The position numbers were made by a program, and so were the translations under genes. A stretch of DNA of 64,000 nt from Hyaloscypha bicolor E (Eukaryota > Ascomycota > Leotiomycetes > Helotiales > Hyaloscyphaceae): positions 2,397,183 to 2,461,182 of the forward strand of contig NW_020194512.1 of the NCBI RefSeq assembly GCF_002865645.1, written 5' to 3'. Shown in pieces: positions 24,140 to 34,174 of the stretch. The notes beneath the pieces were generated by a model, which was given only the letters and a program-made list of their open reading frames with translations, ran no database searches and was not told the DNA's origin. How positions within the stretch are numbered: position 1 is the first letter of the stretch; each line of letters opens with the position of its first letter.

Positions 24140-25219
24140 ATGGCCACTTCAAGATCATACCTCGTTATTGGCGGAGCAGGAGCTCAAGGCTTGCCAGTAG
24201 TAAAAGGTGCTCCCTCCTCAACTCCTTCAATAAGACAACACTAACTCCTCCCAGCCTTCGCCGCCAACCCCGCCGACACAGTCCGCGTCCTAACCCGCAC
24301 CCCCACCTCCCCGAACGCCGTCATCCTCTCCGCCCTCCCCAACATCACCCTTTCCCTCGGCTCAGCCACCTCCGAGTCCTCCCTCCGCTCGACCCTCAGC
24401 GGCACCTCCCACGTCTTCGTAAACCTCAACTCCTTCGCCCTCGGACAAAAAGCCGAGATCTACTGGGGCATGCGGATCTTCGAGCTCGCTCTCGAGGCCG
24501 GAGTTTCGCACTACGTCTGGTCTGGTCTCGACTCCGCTCTCCGCCTCTCAGGCTACGATGAGGCACTGAGATGTGGGCATTACGAGGGGAAGGCGAAAGT
24601 TACCGAGTGGATGCAAGCCCAGCCTCAGCAGCCGATGAAGTGGAGTGTTTTGACAACGGGACCATACGCGGAGATGTTGGGTGCTTTGCATCGACCGAAG
24701 AGGGATGGGGATGGGGTGTATGTTTTTAAGGCACCGCTGGGTGAGGGCGCCGTGCCGTATATCCATCTTGATGATTTGGCGCTGTATGCGAGGTGGCTTT
24801 TTGACCATCCGGAGGAGAGTGCTGGGATGGACTTGCAGGTTGCGACGGAACATGTGGGGGGCCGGTATCTGGCGGAGACGTTCGAGAGGGTTACGGGGAA
24901 GAAGGCGAGGTATGAGGCTGTCGCAGTGGAGGAACATATGCCGAAGGAGTGGCAGATGGGGGATGTGAAGTTAGGAGCTGAGTATGAGGGTGAGGGGGAT
25001 GAGACGTTGTTGACGTTTAGAGAGAACTTCTCGGCTTTTTGGCGGATTTATCAGAGGAGTGCTGGGAATGAGGGGGTTTTGAGGAGGGACTATGAGCTGC
25101 TTGATAGGGTCTTGCCGGGCAGGGTGAGGACGATTGGGGAGTGGATGGTGAAGGTTGGGTATACAGGGGATGAACACAAGTTGCTGTTGAACAATGGGGG
25201 GGAAGGAATTTTTCAATAA
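24140..25219 (+). CDS. NmrA-like family NAD(P)-binding protein
   Basis: Predicted 343 aa from two exons, 24140-24206 and 24255-25219, with a 48-nt intron (CTAAC branch site, CCCAG acceptor). The 22-codon first exon holds a Rossmann dinucleotide-binding start, YLVIGGAGAQGLPVVKAF, where GGAGAQG matches the GxxGxxG pattern; the basic strand VRVLTR follows. Downstream landmarks of the family are VSHYVWSGLD, the CGHYEGKAKVTEWM segment and PYIHLDDLALYARWLFDHPE. NmrA-type proteins are atypical short-chain dehydrogenases, often redox sensors that bind transcription factors rather than enzymes (family knowledge). It converges with the Zn2Cys6 factor, 291 bp between stop codons; a functional link is only a possibility. 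The alternative is an isoflavone-reductase-like enzyme. Confidence 0.87.
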
Positions 25220-25510
25220 AGCTAAGATCTGAGAGCAAGGTGAAGACGGACCCCATTTGAAAGGATTCTCAGAGGCAGATTTTGATGGTAGAGACCGAAG
25301 TTGGCGACTGAAAAATATTATTAGTTGTAGGAATGAACATTGTCTTTGTCTCAGAGGTTGTTGCCCAGCGTAGCTATATTCTAGATTACGCCTCCTGTGG
25401 TGATGGAAATTTCCCACTTAACGCTTATGGTATGTTCGACAACTGTCGTATTTGCATTGAAGATGAAGGCGTCTTCAGAATCAAGTTCCATATTCGTTGA
25501 AGAAAGGTCT

Positions 25511-27700
25511 TCAGCCTGGAAAATCGGTGCCAGGCATAGGAATGTTATCAAACTCCCAAAGCCAATCGGCATTATCAAACAAAGTCCAGTCCATAGCATT
25601 TGGATCCACATATTGCAAACTTGGGTCGCCATTCGTCGTCCCACCTCCTGCGCTACCTTGTTAATCGTCAGCTGTATCCGCTCAACAAAACGTTCCCACA
25701 GATTCCTTACTGGCTTTATCCAAAGTTTGCGCCTTGATATGATACTGCCGCCATTTCCAAAGGCTGTCATAGAGCAGACTAGCACTCAAGCGGCTCTTGA
25801 TCAGCAGCGTCGGGATCTGTTTCTTGAGCTCTTGGTCGTCCTTTTGCATACGCCAAATATAAGAGAAAACCTCCGATGCGCGAACGAAGACGTCGTTGCC
25901 TTTTACTGAGCTGCTTCGCAGAGCGAAAAGTCCTGCTTCGATTGATGCAACACCGGCTGCATAATCGATGCATGTGCAGAAATTCGAGTTTAGTACCTGG
26001 ATGAGAATCGCTAACGCGGCTATGAGGTATTTGAGGTTCGAGATGGGACTGTAGGAGAAGTAGTTGAACATTGCATGGCCTGAGTTTGCCAATGTAATGA
26101 AGTCTCTCGCAGTGCTGTATGCTTTCAGGATACCGCTTCTTCGGTGCTCGAAGTTGGTTGAGTCAAAAAAGTAGAATATCCGCAGGTAGAGACGAGTTTC
26201 GATGAGGTGGATGACATCAAGTTCTCTGCAATTAGCAAATGAGAGATACCAAGGAGTAACAAGGACTCACGAGACAGCTTTCCATCAAACTGTGCTTCCA
26301 AAGTATTCAAGTCCTCCTCCAGAACATTCATTAACAGAACTCGCTCGCTATCTGGCGGCATGCCCAGCGGACTAGCGTTATTACCTGACATGATTTTCGT
26401 GACTCTATCGCAAAATCTAAGCAATATAAGGTGGTAACGCATGCTGTCTGGGAGAGTATAGGAATTTCCAACTTCGCAAGCTCGATCGATACTCCACTCG
26501 AAACACCCCATCAGAGGTGGAGTTCCCTGATGTGCTGACATGCTTATAACCATCAGTATTACTCAAACTTCAACAAGGGGTCGTAGATACTAACTACTGT
26601 GACACGATATTGCAAGCAGCCCACGTTTTGATATGTCCCTCGGCCGGCAATCTCTCAAAGCCGGCGTACCGAATATACTCATGCAAATGCTGTGGGCGAT
26701 GCAGACCCATATGCATCGCCGAATTGACAGCAATGCTGGACAGAAAAAGCGAATTATCCGACCAGATACGGAAACCTGGAAACGGCCACATACAGAGCAG
26801 CAGAAGCGCTTGTATGGCGGTTACTGTTAAGGGAGGTGCGGAGATGGTCGACCACATGAGTTTTGTAACCGACTTCGTGAGGAAGACAATCATCTTTGAC
26901 TTCTCGACATGTCTGCGTGAGGCGATGCTGATGATGGACCAGAAGAGCAGGGGTGAGCTCTCGTAGACTCGATCAGGGGAATGCTCAGGGTGGATCAGTG
27001 GGAAGTATGGGTGGTAGTGCTCGAAGAAACTGCATTGCGTTAGGAAGAACTGTCAGAATATCGAGGTCTTACAGATTAAAGAGTGAGTCTATCTCTCCTA
27101 GGCTGAATGCCATAGAATCTATAGCTCGAATGCTTTGTGCTGCAGGGCGAACACCGTTGCTGCCAGCTAGATGGGCGCTTGAGCTGATGCCATAGGGAGA
27201 GCCAGTGGATGTATGAGGAGACTGCAGTAGCTGCGGTGAAAAGCCGGGGGTAGGGGAAGCCCCATGAGATGCAGTTGCGGGACCGGCAACGTCTGTACTC
27301 AAGTTTGCCACAATGACGGGTGGGTGCTGACTCTGCACGGCGTCTCTCAAGGTAACCAGCTGCTTCTCTAGCTCATCTATCTTACTGTTGGATTTATATA
27401 AGCATGCAATCAAATGAGATAGGGCGGTAATGGCCTTACCTTCGTTTATTGACACGCTTGTATCCAGAGTCCAGAGCGCAGGGGACATTGAGTCTTGCAC
27501 ATCTTGAACATGGATGCTTCGGGGAATCGCATCGTAACTGTTAGGGCTCAGTGTCCAGAAATCTAAAGGGGAACTAAATCAATTTGTTGGATAGAAAAAC
27601 CTACTTTTGACTGCCTGCATCGTATGCATGCCACCCGCTTGGCCTCACGGTGCGGTGATGAGGAATCTGCACCGTGGGCGTTATTGGCAGCAGCGTTCAT
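25511..27700 (-). CDS. Zn2Cys6 transcription factor, fungal_trans type
   Basis: Predicted 622 aa from seven exons: 27700-27605, 27537-27440, 27384-27073, 27029-26598, 26542-26271, 26223-25711 and 25656-25511; all phases agree. Intron 1 splits the DNA-binding cluster: ACIRCRQSK joins LRCDSPKHPCSRCARLNVPC, giving a complete C-x2-C-x6-C-x6-C-x2-C-x6-C at residues 25-52. A coiled coil (KIDELEKQLVTLRDAV) follows for dimerisation. The middle homology region opens with LFFEHYHPYFPLIHPEHSPD and ESSPLLFWSIISIASRRH, like the Leu3/War1/PrtT group (my recollection). The acidic, aromatic C-terminus (MDWTLFDNADWLWEFDN) looks like an activation domain. The exon 5/6 junction needs the second AG of a GCAGAG acceptor. 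The intron 4 donor (GTAGTT) is weak. Target genes are unknown. Confidence 0.88.
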
Positions 27701-28238
27701 CGTGATATGGGTGGTGACGCTTCATTTGACTCTCATACTGTGCACTTCTTCTTGATGGTTCAAGGAACTCTCGTCATACAGCAGTCTATATCGTATTTGT
27801 ATTCTTTGACGTGAAGGATGGAAGTTATGTTCGTGATGTTTGGTTGCAATTTAGCTGTGACATCCTTGCATGCTCAGATCTACGGTACTGTGGCGACTGC
27901 ATGCCCCTGCTTCCCGCAGTTGAAGTTCCCTCCAGGGCATATATTCTGCAACGATGAGAATAATTCTCGATACATATTTACTGAATTTCACAACCTTCAA
28001 TTAATATTGTGGAGAGGTTGTCAATTCTAAAAGTTGTATAAATTGTTTGTGTTTTCTAGGACTTGCTTCATGGTGCTGAACCCGATAAGCAACTTGCATA
28101 TGAGCATTGAAGAGTGACCAAAAATCCTTCCTTTCATTTACAAGGTAACGGGCTCTTCCAATTTCTGGATACAAGAATCCCATGTACTCCCACTTCAGCT
28201 ATTTGACGGGTATCCAGGCACCAGCTTCGAAAGATTTC
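27701..28238. other. Intergenic, no supported gene
   Basis: Upstream region of the Zn2Cys6 gene and 3' region of the 595-aa gene, both on the minus strand. Nothing further was recognised. Confidence 0.4.
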
Positions 28239-30026
28239 CTACATTGCAAAACCCATTTTCTTGTAACCCTCAATTCTTCTTTCAGGCAAGCTCACGAAAT
28301 CCGCGGGCTGCCTTCGTTCAGGTTCCAGCATTATTCGAACGCATTCCTGCAGATCGAACCCCTCATTCCCTTCGAACATCTTCTGGATCGTTCCCACAGC
28401 CCAGTCCAGTGCTGCGGGCTCCATATCATCGTGCCACCTCGGTTTTGGCTGAGCTGTCGAGCTGAAAGCAGCTCCGCACCCTAAGTCCTTCTTGAATTTG
28501 GTGATATATTTCTTGTCTTTAAACTCATCGAAGTGTGCCATCCAGCGAGGATCGAAGGGTGTCAAGCACTGCCCAAAGTCTCTCCAGATTGTCAAGACGA
28601 TGCCTGAGCCATATTTACCAACATCATACCAATCAAATCGGTACTCCAGCGCGCAAAAATCGCATCTTCTCACCTTGGAATCGTTATCGTGGTTCTCAAA
28701 ATCCCAAAGCGTATACTTTATACTCTTCTTGTTCAAGTGACGACACAAAACCGCCAGTCTATTTTCGGTTATATCGGTTTCTAGGCACTCCTCGATTAGT
28801 TCTGCCTTCGAGAGCGGATTTTCGATGTCGGGAGAGATGTGGAACCAGTGCTGCATCCGGTTGAGCAGTCTCCCTTTCACAGGATACACCTCCGAGCTCC
28901 GGATGATAGTGAGTCCTAGGAAGAAGTCTATTGTCCAACCATGGAGTGGGCTCACCAGTAGAGAATTGTAATATATGCCTTGTCGGTAGAGCTTCATTGC
29001 AAACTGAATCTGCGAGAAGCGAAATGGCAGTGGGAAAGGCCGGCCCTTGAGTTGTCTGTAGCCGATTATGTACTGAGAAGCACAGGCCCTGTAATTCTCA
29101 TCGGGATTATCTGGATCTGGAACATATCGTTTTTTGGGGATAGAGTGGAAGATTTCGCAGTCCCGGCAGAGGTACCGTTTATGGGTCTTTCCATCCAGGA
29201 AGCGGAGGAGTGCTTGTTTGAGTAGTGCGACCTTTTCAGCAGACGGCCGGGGCTTGTTGCTATTTCTGGCTGTCATGCGCACTTCCGGTACAATAGTGTG
29301 AACAAGAGAGAGAGCGAGATCTTTGTTCAAAGACCGTGCGATTTTTCTGACGACAGTCGGGCCCGTGTACCAAATTGCGTCGTTGAGAGAGCCGACTTTT
29401 CTGAATTCGTGAAGCAGTTCTTGGTCTTGTTCGGAGTTTTCTACGTGTGATCTTAGGAAGATTCTTTTTAATCTTGCCGGCGTAGGGTCTGTATCTTTGA
29501 GGCTATCGGCAAAGTGGACAGCTTTTCTTTTCTTGCTACTGGCGAGGGTTGTGGTAAACTGGTTTGTGGTGCTCGGCGCACCACCCTGAGAAGCGGGATC
29601 CAAAGTAACAGTAGCGAAGGTTGATGGCAATCCCGCAGAGGAAGCAGTATCACTGTTTGGTAATGGCTCTGAGGCTTCGTCGGCCGTAGTGTTGGGCTTT
29701 TCCTTGTCCGCATCTGATTCAACCGAGTTGAAAATAGTTTCTGGATCAAGGTCTTCTTCGGTATCGCAGAGCGCTGAAGTTGGTTGAGATGAAACATGAG
29801 TTGTGTTAGATGAGCGTCTGCGCTTAGAGCTTTTGGGTGGGCGAAATAGGCGGTTTGGGGTCCTCTTGACAGGGGTTAGAAGTCTTCTCGAAGTCGAGGA
29901 CACTTCGATGGGCTGCTCTTCGAGGCAATGGTATCCAAGCAACCTTGTAGGATCCCAAGTTTGCGTTTTTTGTTTCTTGGGCGCGGCATTTGATAAGGCG
30001 CTATGGGGCTTGGAGAGATGTGCCAT
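28239..30026 (-). CDS. Uncharacterised fungal protein, 595 aa
   Basis: A single uninterrupted exon; I do not recognise the family with confidence. Residues 1-190 are polar and low-complexity with basic patches (APKKQKTQTW, FRPPKSSKRRRSS), suggesting a disordered, possibly nuclear N-terminus. The C-terminal 400 residues are compact and aromatic-rich. Near residue 275-300, LRFLDGKTHKRYLCRDCEIFH resembles the Cys-pair/His segment found after the F-box in many fungal F-box-like proteins, but no F-box is clear. A second cysteine pair, RRCDFCALEYRFDW, lies near residue 453. The Cys pairs could bind zinc. No signal peptide or membrane span is seen. It is a lineage-type hypothetical gene on the same strand as its neighbours. 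Confidence 0.75.
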   Translation of the reverse strand: MAHLSKPHSALSNAAPKKQKTQTWDPTRLLGYHCLEEQPIEVSSTSRRLLTPVKRTPNRLFRPPKSSKRRRSSNTTHVSSQPTSALCDTEEDLDPETIFNSVESDADKEKPNTTADEASEPLPNSDTASSAGLPSTFATVTLDPASQGGAPSTTNQFTTTLASSKKRKAVHFADSLKDTDPTPARLKRIFLRSHVENSEQDQELLHEFRKVGSLNDAIWYTGPTVVRKIARSLNKDLALSLVHTIVPEVRMTARNSNKPRPSAEKVALLKQALLRFLDGKTHKRYLCRDCEIFHSIPKKRYVPDPDNPDENYRACASQYIIGYRQLKGRPFPLPFRFSQIQFAMKLYRQGIYYNSLLVSPLHGWTIDFFLGLTIIRSSEVYPVKGRLLNRMQHWFHISPDIENPLSKAELIEECLETDITENRLAVLCRHLNKKSIKYTLWDFENHDNDSKVRRCDFCALEYRFDWYDVGKYGSGIVLTIWRDFGQCLTPFDPRWMAHFDEFKDKKYITKFKKDLGCGAAFSSTAQPKPRWHDDMEPAALDWAVGTIQKMFEGNEGFDLQECVRIMLEPERRQPADFVSLPERRIEGYKKMGFAM

Positions 30027-31165
30027 TTTGTCTTTGTTGTGTTGTTATTATTAGATAATGGATGGAAGATTCTGTAGAGAGAATATGGAGAGAGGTGGGT
30101 GGAGAAAGAGTTTCAATTGAAAGATGCGACCACATTATACTGTTTGCCATTCTCTTCTGGACCGACTGAGCTCAAGGCTAAAAGCAACGGCACTCAAATT
30201 GGTAAATGGACTGCTGAAAATCTGGTACGCTCACACTAGGTTCCAGGGTTGCGGGACGATCACGTGATAAACCCTTCGGAAAGAACGGCGTAAAATGTAC
30301 TTGCCCCTTAGCCCGAGAATCTTCTGAGGTCGACAATCCTGGTTCGGAGATATTCTCATCTCATGTTCCGAGATATTCACTCCGAGCTCGAGATGCAAGA
30401 AAAACTTATGACCGGACGAGTCTCGCGGGCCGTACCATGAACGATCTCGAAGATTGACTACGGACTGTGATAAGCATCGAAACGGTCCTCGAACTAAGAG
30501 TACAATGACGCTGTCGAAATGCAACAAAAACGGGAAAAATAGGCCAACGGCCCGTTAGAGTTTTTTCCCCGAGTTTGTTGCGAAAAGGTGCGTGTATGAT
30601 GACATGAAGGAAGTTCCCGTCATGCCACATCATATTTGAGGGACGGGCCGTTCCTGAACGATGTTGAATACGACATGGGCTTTGGCGTCACCTCGCACCT
30701 TTTCGCGATGTGCAACGGAGGTTGCTCATGGCCTCCCCTCTACTGAAAGCCTTCCCTTCCACCCCAATATCTAAATATAGCAGATCAAATAACCACAGTC
30801 CACGATCCCATCTCCTACGGGACATGATCTAAAGAAAGTGGTAGTAGACATCTGCCCACAAGCGCCTCCACACATCCCTTTTTCGCCGGAGCAAGGAGTA
30901 GGTACAGCGTCTCGGCTCCGAAAAGGAGGTCAATATCTCGCATGGAATACAGAGCTGCAAGGATTGATCTCGCCTTGTGCTCCACCTTGCCTTGCGAATG
31001 AAACTTTTGAATGACGTAGGTAACTTAAGAACAACGTAGGGAAGGGATAAGAAAGAGAGAGGGCCGAGGTGCGGACTGGGTGCCAATTGTTCTTTGGGTA
31101 TTTCCACATTAGCTTGTCATTTTGTTTCTTTTTTGTTAAAGGGGGAAATCGTAATCGAGGCAAGA
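30027..31165. other. Intergenic 1.1 kb
   Basis: No gene is supported; the open frames are short and overlapping. It contains a short inverted repeat with 13-bp arms (30580-30592 and 30694-30706), reported separately. It should include the 3' UTR of the Nup37 candidate and the promoter of the 595-aa gene. Confidence 0.4.
30580..30706. repeat. Short inverted repeat, 13-bp arms
   Basis: GCGAAAAGGTGCG at 30580-30592 is exactly reverse-complemented at 30694-30706, enclosing about 100 bp. It could be a decayed small TIR element or chance; no target duplication was identified. Confidence 0.5.
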
Positions 31166-33060
31166 TCAGAAGATTTTCCTCCGGACATCCATCCCGTTCT
31201 CCATCCTCGCAAGCGCCTGCTCGATACCCACAACATCCAGCTCGCCCACCCCTCCATTCGTGGTCTTCTCCACCAGCACCATCCGTCCTTCGCTCTGTCG
31301 CGCCTGTTTTCCCGTTGACAAGATAACGAAGCGATGTTCAGCGACGATCACGATGTCGGATTGTGTGCCAGTTGACGATTTGGGGATTTGTGCAACGGCA
31401 GAACAGCGCTCGCCTTGCAGCTCTACGCTGTCGAGTTTGATGGCGCGAACGCCTGCTGCCCCGGCAAAGAGGCCTGATCCGCTCTTCTTACTTGCATTCG
31501 CGGTCCAGTACTTCGAAAGATTTGGGATGATGGTGAAGGTCTCGCCAAGCCAGAAAAGCACCGATTCTTCTGACGGACTAGTAGGTGAGGAGGCGGGAAC
31601 TTCAAGAACTGAGATCTGGCCGCGCATAGCGACGTTCGATCCCCTGGAGCCGAAAGGCTCTGTCGATTTGCGGGTCCCAGGAGTCATGGGTGCGAACTTA
31701 GAGGTGGTGATTTGAGGTGGGCCGGAGGTGCGAGATTTTGTAGCAGCGTCGATGTAGCCGGTGAGACTGTATTCTGAGCGCGATCCTCCTTTTACCCCTT
31801 GGTGGCGGCTGAGAAGGCCCTGTGATGCGCCGGGTCCGACCCCTTCTATGTCCCAGATCGCCCACTGGCCGTCACTGAGCAGTACAATGACAGCTCTGCC
31901 GGCTGATACCCATTGTGCATCAATGATAGTCTTCCGGCCAAATCCTGCATGTGTTCCTAGTGGCGACGCTTGCGAATCGGTCTTCGTGCTTTGGAAACCG
32001 GTATAGAGAGACAAGAGCCAAGTTCCTTCTGTTGCAGGGCTGTCAGGATCTTCAGTGACCTTTATAGAAGCCTTGTAATCGTAGATGCGGCATACACCGA
32101 TAGTATCAGCTACCAAAAGGTGACTAGTATTTTGCCTGGAGAGACTTGGATTGAATGAGATGGATTTTGCTGGTGATGCGAGGAAAACAGACTGAAACGG
32201 CTCTAGGGCTGGTCTGGGTGATTTGAGAGTAATTCTGAAGAGCAGCAATCGGCCCGTTACCTCTCGAGAATGTGATGCGATTATTATTTGCGTCTCTGCT
32301 GGCGTCGAACCTTGACTCTTTTCAGTGACAACTTCTAGTGTCATTGTAACTCCACCGGAAGGCTTCTGGTGTCCATTGAGCAGCACAACGGTCTCTCCCC
32401 ATGTCCCTTTTCCTGCGGTCGCGAGTGTGAAATCTGATCGGAGTTCTGGTCGCCCTTTGCTCTTGGGTGATGGTGGCGCAAGAGGAACGATGACGAAGCG
32501 GAGAGAATTGTCTGCACACGCCGCAGTGAACACGATCTTCTGCTTCAGAGACTCCAGTCCATGCCAAGATGGCCCATCAGCTTTCAAGACCGGGTCGGGC
32601 AAAACGGTGAGGTGTAGCACATCGGTCCCAAAGTGAAGATCTAGCTCCTGCAAAATGCCTGGGTATGGCCGTGAAGGGTCCAGCTCCTTTTCCTCGTCTT
32701 CAAATTCCGGCTTGTCTTCGAACGCTTTTCCAGAATCGCCCTCATCGTCGGAATCGAGAGAAATAACAGCATTCCCTGTGCCGTTTGCCTTCTTGGCCGG
32801 CGCAGAAGAATCTTGGGAGCTCTTGAACGATCTGCCACCTCTCCAAACGAGCTTCACACCATTTTCATGTCCGTAAAGGATGACTGTCGAGCCGTTTGAG
32901 GAGAGGATAGGGTAGACTTTGGCGGTATGGATTCGGTGCGGGAGTTCGTAGCTATTTCAATATTGTCAGCTGGGATGCTTCTGGAGCTCAAGAATGTTCA
33001 CTTTAGCTGGGTATTTTGGGTGTTCTTCGAGACCCGAGGTTGGGGCAAGCTGCCTGCCAT
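31166..33060 (-). CDS. Beta-propeller-like protein, candidate nucleoporin Nup37
   Basis: Predicted 614 aa from two exons, 33060-33002 and 32951-31166, with a 50-nt intron. The first exon encodes MAGSLPQPRVSK and joins so that the conserved-looking start reads NYELPHRIHTAKVYPILSS, followed by GSTVILYGHENGVKLVWRGG. The middle has blade-like segments such as SHLLVADTIGVCRIYDYK, IDAQWVSAGRAVIVLLSDG and GQWAIWDIEG, so a WD40-type propeller is likely. Late segments include ESVLFWLGETFTIIPNLSKYW and SDIVIVAEHRFVILS. I associate this pattern with fungal Nup37, a subunit of the Y-complex of the nuclear pore, but from memory and without a search; the gene model is firm and the name is tentative. Confidence 0.6.
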
Positions 33061-34174
33061 AGTTTGGAATCAACGAAGATCCGTTCGATTATTGAAGTGC
33101 CATGCTTGGGGAAAGGATGTTCGTTGAAAGAGTGCAGAGCTCATGTTCGTTGTCATCCCTGAAGTCGTGTCGGGTGGAAAAACGTTAACCCGAGCTAAGA
33201 CCGACAACCGTCGCTAATTCGCAACCCTCTCCTTACTCTCTCCCAACCCTCTTGAACATGAAGCTGAAAAATCCAACTGGGCCATAACCATCTGCTCGGC
33301 TCCCACCGTATGTTCGGCCATTCTTATTAAGCCTTTATTGAAGCCAGATTACAGCCCTGCACGTCGAGATGGCTCACATGACCTTCCCAACTGTCATAGC
33401 TGTCACTGATGCTTCTGGGTTCTAACCGCATTCTGTCCCCGCTTATCGATCGAGTCCAGCCTTCGCCAAGCCGGCACGGCAAAGACGGCACCTACGGCCG
33501 TTCGTTCCCGCTGCCCAGTGCCCAGTCTCGCATCGCCATCACTCTCTTCTTCTTCTTCTCATTTTGAACACACACCGCCAAACCCCGCCATGCTCGGAGC
33601 ATATTCTATAAAGAGAGACTCCTCTATGGCTGCAGGGAGTCCGGTGGAGAGAAAATGGGGCCAGAACAGCGGTCAAACCAAGCTTATCGTCCCTCAAATA
33701 TATGCGCCTCATGCGCCTCCAGCGCCTCCTTCAATAATGGCCGTCGGAATGGCATCATTTGCGGCGCCCAGGAAAGAACAAACCCTGGCCTGGCTCGGGC
33801 TAGTTCGAGCGGAATATCTCCCGCGCCGTGTGCAAATGCACGGCTGCAGGGGAGGCGGGGTTTGTCATTTATTTTGATCCGAACGGCGAGCTCTCTTGTC
33901 CCCACTATTGCCGCATCCCACACCTCTCCTTATTTCCTTCTTCTTCCCCGGGCCTCTGACTCGAACAAACTCGAGATTGAAACCCCTTTAATTTGCCAAT
34001 GTCATCTTTTTCTACAGCAGTCTTTTCGGCAAACACCTTTTTATAGCATTAAAGAGAGAGATAGTGGAGTGTCGAAGACTTCAGCCACTTTGCCAGCCTT
34101 GCTGTCCAAGTGGTCAGACTTTCCTTCATCCATCATTGAGCACCCATACCTAGAAGTGTTTCCAGCAGGCCAAC
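33061..34174. other. Intergenic 1.1 kb
   Basis: Divergent promoter region between the Nup37 candidate (-) and the DHA1-type transporter (+). Plus-strand frames at 33518-33877 and 33655-34191 lack domains and overlap the transporter start, so I treat them as leader sequence. The C/T-rich stretch near 33,540-33,560 fits a fungal promoter. Confidence 0.4.

Noticed and set aside
27385..27500. N-terminal part of the 143-codon frame starting MQDSMSPALW
   Set aside because: It uses another frame over the zinc-cluster exon and runs through intron 2; the spliced frame gives the complete Zn2Cys6 cluster.
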